Positions 1-6,652 of a stretch of 7,718 bases of DNA are shown one piece after another (position 1 is the first letter of the stretch; each line of letters opens with the position of its first letter). Where the stretch lies: the NCBI GenBank assembly GCA_030044695.1, contig JASIDM010000181.1, positions 1 to 7,718 of the forward strand. Direction: 5' to 3'. The translations under genes were made by a program, and so were the position numbers. The notes under the pieces are model-generated. The model had not been told where the DNA came from. It did not search any database and saw only the letters and a list, made by a program, of their open reading frames with translations. This DNA is from Thermoplasmata archaeon (GTDB taxonomy: Archaea > Thermoplasmatota > Thermoplasmata > Lutacidiplasmatales > UBA184).

Positions 1-240
1 CAGTTCCTGGACGTACTGCTCGGTCGGATCTCCGGCGGGCACCATGAGCCAGACCGCGCGGGGCGGGCGGAGCTTCGCCACGAGGTCGGCGAGCGAGCTC
101 GCCCCGACGGCACCATCGGCCACCGCGGCGGCGACGGCCGCCGGGGTGCGCGCGAACCCGACGACCCGATGCCCCCCCTTCGCCAAGCGGGCCGCCATCC
201 CGCCGCCCATCCGCCCCAGGCCCACGATCCCGAGTTCCAT
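1..240 (-). CDS. gnd: 6-phosphogluconate dehydrogenase, decarboxylating (N-terminal 80 residues)
   Basis: The reading frame opens at an ATG at 240 and runs off the left edge, so only the first 80 residues are present. They form the start of the NAD(P)-binding Rossmann domain: the protein begins MELGIVGLGRMGGGMAARLA, with the GxGxxG-type glycine loop at residues 4-13, and ends with PRAVWLMVPAGDPTEQ (60-75). That tail is characteristic of the short Gnd/YqeC-type 6-phosphogluconate dehydrogenases, which oxidise and decarboxylate 6-phosphogluconate to ribulose 5-phosphate in the cytosol. After the second beta strand the sequence reads GFARTP (28-33). There is no acidic residue there and an Arg-Thr pair follows, as in NADP-using enzymes, so I infer an NADP preference. 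A GTG lies in frame 11 codons upstream, but the family normally starts right at the glycine loop, so the ATG is preferred. The RBS is weak (GGGAA). A 156-base gap separates it from pgi, so it may have its own promoter. Confidence 0.92.
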   Translation of the reverse strand, partial: MELGIVGLGRMGGGMAARLAKGGHRVVGFARTPAAVAAAVADGAVGASSLADLVAKLRPPRAVWLMVPAGDPTEQYVQEL

Positions 241-396
241 CGTCGTGCTTCCCGCCTGCCCCGCGTGAGCCACGGTGGCCCCGCGGTCCCCGACGCCGCC
301 CCCGGCTGGGCCGGAGCGACCGGCAGGGCCCGTCGCGGGGCTCGCGGAGGCCGTTCGATGGCAGGCGGTCGACCTAGAGGTCCGTCCGTTATGAGG
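241..396. other. gap between pgi and gnd
   Basis: These 156 bases hold no convincing gene. The plus-strand frame through it is short, Arg/Pro-rich and looks like a GC artefact. On the minus strand, just past the pgi stop, there is a small AT-richer patch (CATAAC, 389-394) and an interrupted palindrome GACCT-AG-AGGTC at 371-382. Either could belong to a promoter or operator for gnd, but both are weak. A 7-bp pair CCCCGCG (279-285) and CGCGGGG (334-340) is also present, with a 48-base loop. No T-run that would mark a terminator is visible. Confidence 0.4.
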
Positions 397-2115
397 TCAC
401 CCAACGCCGGCGGCGGTCGGGGACGTCCCGTCCAGGAGGGACGCTAGCGCGGCGAGCCCGTCGGCGCTCCGGGCTCCGACGTTGATCACGAGCACCCGGC
501 GCCGCTTCTCCTCCAGCGCGCCCCGGTCCCCGACGGCCTGAGCGCGGATGATCGCCCGGAAGCCGAGCCCGAGCTCGGGCACGGCGAGGTCGGACGGGGG
601 TTCGTCGACGATCTGCAGGAACGCTCCGGTCGGCGGTCCCCCCTTGTGGAGCTGCCCCGTCGAGTGAAGGAAACGCGGGCCGTAGCCGGTCGTGACGACC
701 ACCCCCAGGCGTCGCCGCAGCGCGGAGGCGATCCGGGCGAGCCCCGCGTCCGTGGCGGCGCCCGGGGCCAGGAACGCCTGGACGGCGACGTAGTCGCGGG
801 CATGGACGCTGCCGAGCCAGCCGTCGACCGCGGGGGCCCCGGCGGCCGTCGGCGGGAGGCCGTACGTCGCCGAGCGCCCGGCCGCGAGCGTCGGCCGCTG
901 CATCGCCGCGCGGGCGAGCTCCTTGGCGTGCTCGACGTCCGGTTGGTCGAACGGGTCGATCTCCAAGACCGCGCCGCAGGCGGCGATCGCGAACTCCCAC
1001 CGGAAGAACTCCCGGCCGAGATCGAGCGGGGAGGAGAGCGCGAACCGAAGGACCGGCACGCCGGCCGCCTCGGCGGCGTCGACGCTCTGCTCGAGCTCGC
1101 CCGGTCGGTCCTTGTCGAGGGCGAGGTGCACCAGCACCACGTCCGGCCCCGTCGGGAGCTCACCGGTCGGAGGGGGCTGCGCCACGGGGACGATCCCTCG
1201 TCCCTGCTTGCCGAGGCTCTCGGCGACCAGCTGCTCGGTCCACGACGGAAACGCTCGGAGCGACGGGCTGGTCAGGAACAGGAGCTTGTCGCGACCGCCC
1301 TTCGCCAGCTCGCCGAGGGCCGCGCCGAGCCGCAGCCCCGGGTTGCGCGCGAGGTCGCTCGCCTCCGTGCATCGGGCGACCATCCCCCGGGCGGCCCCGA
1401 GGAGCCCGTCGAGGTCGACGCCGAGCACCGCCGACGGGACCAGACCGAAGACGGTGAGGGCGCTGTAGCGCCCCCCGACGTCCGGCGGGGCGGTGAAGCA
1501 GGCCCGGAAGCCCCGCTGCTGGGCGAGCTTCTCGAGCGGGGTCCCGGGGTCGGTGATCGCCACGAAGCGCCGGCCGGCTCCCGCGCCGGCGCGCTCCCAG
1601 AAGAAGCGGAAGAACGCGTTCGGTTCCAGGGTCGTGCCGGACTTGCTCGAGACGAGGAACACCGTCCGCTCGACCGGAGCGCGCTCGGCGACCGCCCGCA
1701 CCGCGTCCGGATGCGTGCTGTCGAGGACGGTGAGCACCGGGGCTCCGCGAGGGCGCGGCAGGACCCGCGCGATCACCTCGGGGGCGAGGCTCGAGCCCCC
1801 CATGCCGAGCACCACGACATGCTCGACCCCCTCGCGCCGAAGCTCCTCGCCGAACCCCCGGAGCTCCGCCAGCCGGGCGGCGCTCTGCTCCGGGGCGCGC
1901 AGCCATCCGAGCCGGTCCGGCACCTCGGCCGCCGGGGCCTGGGGCCAGAAGCTCGGCTCCTTGCGCCAGATCCGGCCCACGACGTCGGCCGCGGACCAGG
2001 CGTGGAGCCGCCGCGCGACCGCCTCCTCGGCGGGTCCGAGCGACCAGCTCCCCGGGATCGGGTCGTCGCCGCCGTCGGGCGACCGCGAGGGGGACCGTCG
2101 GGGACGCCGCGGCAT
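397..2115 (-). CDS. pgi: glucose-6-phosphate isomerase, Tal-Pgi C-terminal type, standalone
   Basis: This 572-residue protein interconverts glucose 6-phosphate and fructose 6-phosphate. It has the two SIS sugar-isomerase domains. The first carries GMGGSSL (104-110) and SSKSGTT (156-162), which bind the phosphate, then GGRYS (214-218, with the catalytic-site Arg216). The second carries TEQLVAESLGKQG (293-305), whose Glu299 matches the base of the family, and DPFDQPDVEHAK (387-398), whose Lys398 matches the C-terminal catalytic lysine. RFLHSTGQLHKGG (481-493) follows. The order of motifs and their wording match the isomerase half of the bacterial bifunctional transaldolase/Pgi proteins rather than E. 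coli Pgi, but no transaldolase half is attached. Residues 1-28 are a basic, proline-rich tail; similarity to the family begins near residue 30. A stop codon sits directly before the ATG, so this is the most upstream ATG. It lies 7 bases after tkt, and GGAAGGAG (2130-2137) inside the end of tkt is a likely though distant RBS. Confidence 0.93.
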   Translation of the reverse strand: MPRRPRRSPSRSPDGGDDPIPGSWSLGPAEEAVARRLHAWSAADVVGRIWRKEPSFWPQAPAAEVPDRLGWLRAPEQSAARLAELRGFGEELRREGVEHVVVLGMGGSSLAPEVIARVLPRPRGAPVLTVLDSTHPDAVRAVAERAPVERTVFLVSSKSGTTLEPNAFFRFFWERAGAGAGRRFVAITDPGTPLEKLAQQRGFRACFTAPPDVGGRYSALTVFGLVPSAVLGVDLDGLLGAARGMVARCTEASDLARNPGLRLGAALGELAKGGRDKLLFLTSPSLRAFPSWTEQLVAESLGKQGRGIVPVAQPPPTGELPTGPDVVLVHLALDKDRPGELEQSVDAAEAAGVPVLRFALSSPLDLGREFFRWEFAIAACGAVLEIDPFDQPDVEHAKELARAAMQRPTLAAGRSATYGLPPTAAGAPAVDGWLGSVHARDYVAVQAFLAPGAATDAGLARIASALRRRLGVVVTTGYGPRFLHSTGQLHKGGPPTGAFLQIVDEPPSDLAVPELGLGFRAIIRAQAVGDRGALEEKRRRVLVINVGARSADGLAALASLLDGTSPTAAGVG

Positions 2116-2122
2116 CTATGGC

Positions 2123-4123
2123 CTAACCGCTCCTTCCGTCGGCGAGGCGAGCCGCCTCGTCGACCACCCGGTCCACGGTGAAGCCGAGCTGCTCGTAGAC
2201 CACCGGGCCCGGGCCGGACGCCCCGAAGCGGTCCAGCCCGATCACGGACCCGTTCGGGCCGGCGTAACGGTCCCAGCCGAACGTGACCGCGGCCTCGATG
2301 ACGAGCCGGGGAACTCCGGGGGAGAGCACCGCGGCGCGGTAGGGTGCATCCTGCTGCTCGAACAGCTCGCGGCACGGCATCGAGACGACGCGGGCGCGCA
2401 CGTTCCTCGCCGCGAGCCGCTGGCGCGCCGCGAGGGCGAGGTGGACCTCCGAGCCCGTGGCGATCAGGATGACCGCCGGCGGCCCGCCCGCTGCGTCCGC
2501 CAGCACGTAGGCTCCGCGCCGGACCCCGTCCCGGATCGGATAGACCGTCGGGTCCAGGACCGGCAGCTTCTGGCGGGTCAACACCAGCGCCGACGGCCCC
2601 GAGCGGCCGAGCAGCGCGCGCCAGGCCTCGGTCGTCTCGTTGGCGTCGGCCGGCCGGAACGTCGCGAGACCGGGGATCGCCCGGAGCGCCGCGAGCTGCT
2701 CGATCGGCTGGTGCGTCGGCCCGTCCTCGCCGAGGGCGATCGAGTCGTGCGTGAACACCAGGATCGTCGGTAGGCCGGTCAGGGCGGCGAGCCGTATCGC
2801 CGGCCGGGCGTAGTCGGAGAACACCAGGAACGTCGAGCCGTACGGGCGGACCCCGCCGTGCAGGGCCATGCCGTTGAGCATCGCGGCCATGGCATGCTCG
2901 CGGACGCCGAAGTGGAGGTTGCGGCCGCACTCGCCCTCGAAGGCGAAGTCCCCCTGGCCGGCGACGAGCGTCTTGGTCGACGGCGCGAGGTCGGCGGAGC
3001 CGCCCAGGAGCGTCGGCCACTGCGCGGCCACGACCTCCTCGACCGCCGCCGAGGCGTCCCGGGTGGCGGTGGGCGTGCTCGTCGGGAAGACCGGCAGCTC
3101 CGGGGACCAGGTCGCGGGGACCTCGCCCGCGAGCTGCCGTTCGAACGCTCGGGCCAGCTCCGGGTAGGCTCGCCGGTACTCCTCGAACCGAGCGCGCCAC
3201 TCCTCCTCGCGGGCGCGGCCCCGGCCCAAGGCGCGTCGGAAGTGTATTCTCGCCTCCTCCGGCACGATGAACGCCGGCTCGATCGGCCAGCCGAGCTTGC
3301 GCTTGGTCTCCTTCGTCGCCTCCGGCCCTAGCGGCTCGCCGTGGGCCTCCTTGGTGTCCTGCTTCGGGCTCCCGTAGCCGATGTGGGTGCGGACCCTGAG
3401 GAGCCAGGGTGCCCCCGGATGCGACACGGCGCGACGGATCGCCGCGTCGAGGGCGTCCACGGAGTTCCCGTCCTCGACGGCGCCGACCTGCCAACCGTAC
3501 GCGGCGAAGCGCCGCTCGACGTCCTCGGTGAAGGCGAGGCGGGTCGGCCCCTCGAGGGAGATCCGGTTGTCGTCGTACAGCACGATGAGCGGGCTCACCT
3601 TGAGGGTCCCCGCGAGGGACGCGGCCTCCGAGCCGATCCCCTCCATGAGGTCCCCGTCGGAGCAGAGGGCGAACGTCGTGTGGTCCACGATCTTGAGCTC
3701 GGGCCGGTTGTAGCGCGCGGCGAGGTACCGTTGGGCCACCGCCATGCCCACCGCGTTGGCGAGCCCCTGGCCGAGCGGCCCGGTCGTCGCCTCGACGCCC
3801 GGGGTGACCCCGTGCTCGGGGTGACCGGGGGTCCGGCTGCCGTAGCGGCGGAACCGCTTCAGGTCCTCGATCGTCAGGTCGTAGCCCGTCAGGTGGAGCA
3901 GGGCATACAGCAGCGCCGAGCCGTGCCCGGCGGAGAGCACGAACCGGTCCCGGTCCGGCCAGGCCGGGTTCGCGGGATTGTGCCGAAGGAACCGGTCCCA
4001 GAGGACGTAGGCCATCGGCGCGGCCCCCAGCGGGAGGCCCGGGTGGCCGGACTTTGCCTCCTCCACCATGTCGACGGCGAGGAACCGGATCGTGTTGATC
4101 TGCAGGTCATCCTCGGAGGCCAT
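2123..4123 (-). CDS. tkt: transketolase, full-length single chain
   Basis: Transketolase moves two-carbon ketol units between sugar phosphates in the non-oxidative pentose phosphate pathway, using thiamine diphosphate and Mg2+. At 666 residues it has the usual full length. The N-terminal cofactor domain shows SGHPG (25-29, His27), SAGHGS (64-69), GPLGQG (115-120) and the diphosphate/metal motif SDGDLMEG (155-162) ending at Asn186 in DDNRIS. KEAHG with His261 follows. The middle domain has GVREHAM (406-412), whose Glu409 is the glutamate that activates the thiazolium, and THDSIALGEDGPTHQP (458-473) with His459 and His471 near the substrate. The C-terminal domain contains ATGSEV (555-560). All catalytic residues I can place are present. 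It sits 6 bases after the kinase gene, with AGGGGAG overlapping the kinase stop, so the two are translationally coupled. Many archaea instead encode transketolase as two separate half-length subunits. Confidence 0.97.
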   Translation of the reverse strand: MASEDDLQINTIRFLAVDMVEEAKSGHPGLPLGAAPMAYVLWDRFLRHNPANPAWPDRDRFVLSAGHGSALLYALLHLTGYDLTIEDLKRFRRYGSRTPGHPEHGVTPGVEATTGPLGQGLANAVGMAVAQRYLAARYNRPELKIVDHTTFALCSDGDLMEGIGSEAASLAGTLKVSPLIVLYDDNRISLEGPTRLAFTEDVERRFAAYGWQVGAVEDGNSVDALDAAIRRAVSHPGAPWLLRVRTHIGYGSPKQDTKEAHGEPLGPEATKETKRKLGWPIEPAFIVPEEARIHFRRALGRGRAREEEWRARFEEYRRAYPELARAFERQLAGEVPATWSPELPVFPTSTPTATRDASAAVEEVVAAQWPTLLGGSADLAPSTKTLVAGQGDFAFEGECGRNLHFGVREHAMAAMLNGMALHGGVRPYGSTFLVFSDYARPAIRLAALTGLPTILVFTHDSIALGEDGPTHQPIEQLAALRAIPGLATFRPADANETTEAWRALLGRSGPSALVLTRQKLPVLDPTVYPIRDGVRRGAYVLADAAGGPPAVILIATGSEVHLALAARQRLAARNVRARVVSMPCRELFEQQDAPYRAAVLSPGVPRLVIEAAVTFGWDRYAGPNGSVIGLDRFGASGPGPVVYEQLGFTVDRVVDEAARLADGRSG
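2130..2137 (-). promoter_or_regulatory. ribosome-binding site for pgi, inside tkt
   Basis: GGAAGGAG on the minus strand overlaps the last codons of tkt and lies 14 bases before the pgi ATG. The spacing is longer than ideal. The position suggests that pgi translation is coupled to the end of tkt translation. Confidence 0.5.
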
Positions 4124-4129
4124 CGCGGG

Positions 4130-5146
4130 TCAACTCCCCTGGGCCGCCCGAGCGAACGACGCGGCGCCGATCAACCCGCTCTCCCCGCCGAGCGCCGCGG
4201 GGACGACCCGCAACCCCTCGACGGCCGCCGGCAACGCGCGTCGCCGGACCTCCGCCTGCAGCGTGCCGATCAGCGACGGATAGCCCGAGACCACCCCGCC
4301 CCCGAGGACGATCGTCGAGGGGTTGAGGGCATTGGCGATCGAGACGAGCCCGTCGGCCAGGTACGCCGTCGTCTCCCGGACCAGGTCGCGCGCGAGCGGG
4401 TCCCCGGCACGAAAGGCGACCTCGACGGTCTCCGACGTGATCGCCTCCAGGGATCCGGCCAGCTCCCTCAAGCGACGCCCCCGGGTGGGATCGGCGCTGA
4501 CGGCCTCGCGGGCCCGGTCGGCGATCGCCCAGCCCCCGGCGTAGGCCTCCAGGCATCCGCGGTTCGGGCATCGGCACTGGCGGCCGTCGCGGGCGACCGA
4601 GAGGTGACCGAGCTCGCCCGCGGTCCCGGTCGCGCCGTGGCGCAGTCGCCCGTCGGCGACGATGCCGCCCCCGACGCCCGTACCGACGAACAGGCAGACC
4701 AGGTCCTCCGAATGCTGCCCGGCCCCGTGCTTCCACTCGCCGTAGGTCGCCGCGCGCACGTCGTTGAGGACCGAGACCGGCCGGTCCAGCGACCGCTCGA
4801 GCTCCGCCCGCAGCGGCACCTGATGCCAGTTCAGGTTCGGGCCGAACAGCACGGTCCCGTCCGAGGCGATCTGCCCGGCGACGCCGATCCCGAGCGGCCG
4901 GTCGGCGGGGAGCGCGTTGGACCAACGGGACCGGATCGTGGCGACCACGTCGGCGATCACCGCGCTGGCCGGTCGCGAGGCCTGGGTCGGCAGGCGGAGC
5001 TGATCGAGCAGGCGGCCGGTCGGATCGACGACCCCGAGGGCGATCTTGGTGCCGCCGAGGTCGACGCCCAGGCTCGCGTCGGACCACTCGGAAGCTCCGT
5101 GGCGCGCCACGGGAACCTTCGAGCTCGAGGGTTTGCGAGCCGGCAT
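4130..5146 (-). CDS. ROK-family glucokinase
   Basis: This 338-residue sugar kinase belongs to the ROK family and most likely phosphorylates glucose to glucose 6-phosphate with ATP. The phosphate-1 loop DLGGTK is at 29-34. ND at 128-129 provides the catalytic aspartate (Asp129). GTGVGGG (155-161) binds phosphate. The ELGH motif (178-181) supplies the sugar-contacting Glu and a zinc-ligand His, and CRCPNRGCLE (191-200) gives the three zinc cysteines at 191, 193 and 198. A LGGG motif for ATP binding lies near the C-terminus. Residues 1-25 precede the conserved domain and look disordered. No later Met fits, and GAGGGGAG 9 bases upstream supports this start. Placement first in an operon with tkt and pgi supports glucose over N-acetyl-sugars, but sequence alone does not settle the substrate. 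ROK repressors carry an N-terminal helix-turn-helix; none is present here. Confidence 0.9.
   Translation of the reverse strand: MPARKPSSSKVPVARHGASEWSDASLGVDLGGTKIALGVVDPTGRLLDQLRLPTQASRPASAVIADVVATIRSRWSNALPADRPLGIGVAGQIASDGTVLFGPNLNWHQVPLRAELERSLDRPVSVLNDVRAATYGEWKHGAGQHSEDLVCLFVGTGVGGGIVADGRLRHGATGTAGELGHLSVARDGRQCRCPNRGCLEAYAGGWAIADRAREAVSADPTRGRRLRELAGSLEAITSETVEVAFRAGDPLARDLVRETTAYLADGLVSIANALNPSTIVLGGGVVSGYPSLIGTLQAEVRRRALPAAVEGLRVVPAALGGESGLIGAASFARAAQGS
4134..4140 (-). promoter_or_regulatory. ribosome-binding site for tkt, inside the kinase gene
   Basis: AGGGGAG on the minus strand lies within the last codons of the kinase gene, 10 bases before the tkt ATG. It is one of the clearest Shine-Dalgarno matches in the window and supports the operon reading and the tkt start. 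Confidence 0.7.
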
Positions 5147-5155
5147 CCGAGCGTT

Positions 5156-5163
5156 CTCCCCTC
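5156..5163 (-). promoter_or_regulatory. ribosome-binding site for the glucokinase
   Basis: GAGGGGAG on the minus strand ends 9 bases before the kinase ATG at 5146. It is a strong Shine-Dalgarno match and fixes the start of the first gene of the operon. Confidence 0.7.
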
Positions 5164-5168
5164 AGGCC

Positions 5169-5196
5169 CCGGGGCGGGCGCGAGGTCCCGCCCCGG
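5169..5196 (-). repeat. perfect 10-bp inverted repeat in the kinase leader
   Basis: CCGGGGCGGG (5169-5178) and CCCGCCCCGG (5187-5196) are exact complements separated by 8 bases. The element lies 22 bases before the kinase ATG and 5 bases before its ribosome-binding site. It could be an operator for a dimeric regulator or, if transcribed, a very stable hairpin directly upstream of the ribosome-binding site. There is no T-run after it, so it is not a typical terminator. Confidence 0.75.
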
Positions 5197-5337
5197 CGTT
5201 GGACCGGCGGGTCAGTAGCTCGGCGTTCGCTTAAGGCCTCGGTGGCCGCGAACGCTCTCGGAACGCCTCGCGCAGGGTGTTTCACCGCCTCCGCGGAAGG
5301 GCCATACCTCGGCGGAGGCTGCTCCGAGCGAGGCAAC

Positions 5338-5733
5338 ATGAGCCCTGCAGCGAAGCCCGCCGCGAAGTCCCACCCGGTGTTCAGCAGCGTCGCGATCGTG
5401 GTCTCCGACCGCAAGAAGGCCGTTCGATGGTACACGGAGGCGCTCGGCCTCGACCACGTCGCCGACGACGATCACTGGCAAGCCGTGGGGACGAAGGACC
5501 GTCCCGGGCTCCTTCACCTGTGCCAGGTCACCGAGTACGACCCCAAGGGGGCCCTCGAGCCGGGCAACACGGGGATCTGTCTGCATCTCTCGGGCGACTT
5601 CGTGAAGTCCTGCTCCGCGCTCGAGGCCCGGGGGGTCAAGTTCTCGACGCCGCCCACGAAGTTCGACTGGGGGTGGGGAGCGTCGGTGGTCGATCCCGAC
5701 GGGAACGAGATCTACCTCTCTCCGGGGGCGTAG
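5338..5733 (+). CDS. VOC superfamily (glyoxalase/bleomycin-resistance fold) protein
   Basis: This small cytosolic protein of 131 residues has one pair of beta-alpha-beta-beta-beta modules. SSVAIVVSDRKKAVRWYTEALGL (16-38) is the classic first strand and helix of the fold, and DPDGNEIYLSPG (119-130) is the classic last strand. In metal-dependent members the first strand carries a His and the last strand reads DPDGNxIEL with the Glu as ligand. Here the first-strand His is missing and the last position is Tyr126, with a Glu only at 124. His60 and His83 remain. Metal binding is therefore doubtful, and the substrate cannot be told. An ATG 96 bases upstream is in frame, but the extra 32 residues are low-complexity and contain the presumed promoter, so the ATG at 5338, preceded by GAGG, is chosen. 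The gene diverges from the sugar operon. It could be a dioxygenase-like or ligand-binding member. Confidence 0.85.
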   Translation: MSPAAKPAAKSHPVFSSVAIVVSDRKKAVRWYTEALGLDHVADDDHWQAVGTKDRPGLLHLCQVTEYDPKGALEPGNTGICLHLSGDFVKSCSALEARGVKFSTPPTKFDWGWGASVVDPDGNEIYLSPGA

Positions 5734-5918
5734 GCGCGCGAACGCGGCCCCCCGCCGGGCGCCGGGGAGGATCGCCGACGATCGAACGCTGGGTCGGGAA
5801 GGAACCGACCGGCCAGGCTCGGCCGGCGCGTCGATCGGTCGCCGCACCGTCCTCGAAAAATTCTCGCTGACGGAACGTCCAAATACCCCATCGAGGGTCC
5901 TCCACCGAGGTCGATCCC
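5734..5918. other. intergenic region before the four-helix membrane protein
   Basis: No gene is visible. After the VOC stop there is GC-rich sequence with a hairpin at 5809-5826 (CCGGCC, 6-base loop, GGCCGG). It has no T-run and is at best a weak 3'-end structure. The last 65 bases become AT-rich and hold the promoter listed separately. Confidence 0.4.
5854..5887 (+). promoter_or_regulatory. candidate archaeal-type promoter for the four-helix membrane protein
   Basis: Two AT-rich boxes stand out from GC-rich surroundings: CGAAAAATTC (5854-5863) and CCAAATAC (5879-5886). The second is centred about 35 bases before the ATG, which would give a leader of roughly 8-10 bases if it is a TATA element. 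The first would give a leader of about 33 bases. CGAAAA also resembles a BRE. Which box is used is not decidable here. Confidence 0.4.
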
Positions 5919-6578
5919 ATGGCCGGAAGCGCTGCAGTTTCGAGCCCGGAAGTTCCCCCGGCGACCCGACGACCCGATCCCCCCCGCCTCAGCGACGAGG
6001 AGGTGACCCTGGCGCGGTTCGCCTCCGCCGCGTTGGAGTTCGTCGGCGGGATCCTCGCGATCTACTCCGTCTTCACCGTATGGTTCTACATGGCCGGCGG
6101 GGGGGTGGCGACGCAGTTCTTCCCCGGCACGTCGTTCAAGACGAACGGGACCTGGTCGACCTACGCCTCGAGCCTGCTGGGGCCCGTGGGCGGGCTCTAC
6201 CTCGCCGTGCTCGTCCTGGGCATCGTCGGGGGCGCCGCCCTGCTCGCGGGCGGGCTCCTCACCCTGGTCGAGGCGGCGCGCCGTCGCCCTGCGACGTCGC
6301 GGCGTAACGTCGGCACGGCCATCGCGGGCGCGGTGGTCATGGCCGCGGCCTGGGTCGTGGCCCCGGCGCTGCAGCCGTGGGCGCTCCACGACTCGAGCGG
6401 CTTCGCCTGCTCCGCGTGGAGCGGGACCTCGCCCTGCTCGCTGCCTTGGGGACCGGGGAAGATCGGAGCGGTCGGCTACACGTTCTACATGGCGGACGGC
6501 TGGATCATCATGCTCGGCGCGCTGACCCTTGCGACGATCGGCCTCGTCATCGGTCGCCTGGGGAAGAACGCTCCCTGA
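5919..6578 (+). CDS. four-helix membrane protein of unknown function
   Basis: I do not recognise a named family for this 219-residue protein. It has a soluble, proline-rich N-terminus (1-35) with no signal peptide, then four hydrophobic segments at about 38-58, 88-117, 131-151 and 192-213. Arginine and lysine cluster in the N-terminus, in the loop RRRPATSRRN (121-130) and at the C-terminal end GRLGKN, which puts both termini and the middle loop in the cytoplasm. The two longer loops (59-87 and 152-191) then face outward and are rich in Trp, Gly, Ser and Thr. The second holds Cys164 and Cys173, spaced to allow a disulfide. The start is supported by GAGGT 7 bases upstream and by the AT-rich promoter. 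It stands alone, with gaps on both sides. A structural or sensing role in the membrane is possible but not shown by the sequence. Confidence 0.85.
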   Translation: MAGSAAVSSPEVPPATRRPDPPRLSDEEVTLARFASAALEFVGGILAIYSVFTVWFYMAGGGVATQFFPGTSFKTNGTWSTYASSLLGPVGGLYLAVLVLGIVGGAALLAGGLLTLVEAARRRPATSRRNVGTAIAGAVVMAAAWVVAPALQPWALHDSSGFACSAWSGTSPCSLPWGPGKIGAVGYTFYMADGWIIMLGALTLATIGLVIGRLGKNAP

Positions 6579-6652
6579 TCGCCGCGGGATCGCCGAGCTC
6601 CCCTACGACCGCGGCCGCGCTGTCGGCCCACGGTCGGTGAGCGGCCCCGTCA

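Larger units (their letters stand above)
5147..5337. promoter_or_regulatory. divergent control region between glucokinase and VOC gene
   Basis: This 191-base region must hold the start signals for the minus-strand sugar operon and for the plus-strand VOC gene. Its most AT-rich point is the palindrome CTTAAG at 5230-5235, usable in either direction and 84 bases from the kinase start. A second weak box, CCATACC (5302-5308), lies about 33 bases before the VOC ATG, a spacing that would suit an archaeal TATA element with a short leader. I see no bacterial -35/-10 pair. The exact start points are inference. Confidence 0.4.

Noticed and set aside
646..2181. 511-residue plus-strand open frame opposite pgi
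   Set aside because: It lies antisense to a gene with clear catalytic motifs. Its own translation is Arg/Gly/Glu-rich with no domain, as expected from GC-rich codon shadows.
3341..5218. 625-residue plus-strand open frame opposite tkt and the kinase
   Set aside because: It spans two well-supported minus-strand genes and their junction and shows no recognisable motif. Long antisense frames are common in DNA this GC-rich.
4107..5435. 442-residue minus-strand frame overlapping the kinase and its upstream region
   Set aside because: It is an out-of-frame shadow of the kinase, rich in Arg and Gly, and it crosses the intergenic control region.
5893..5911. CCTC that could pair with the GAGG ribosome-binding site of the four-helix gene
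   Set aside because: It is only four base pairs, and it may lie upstream of the transcription start.
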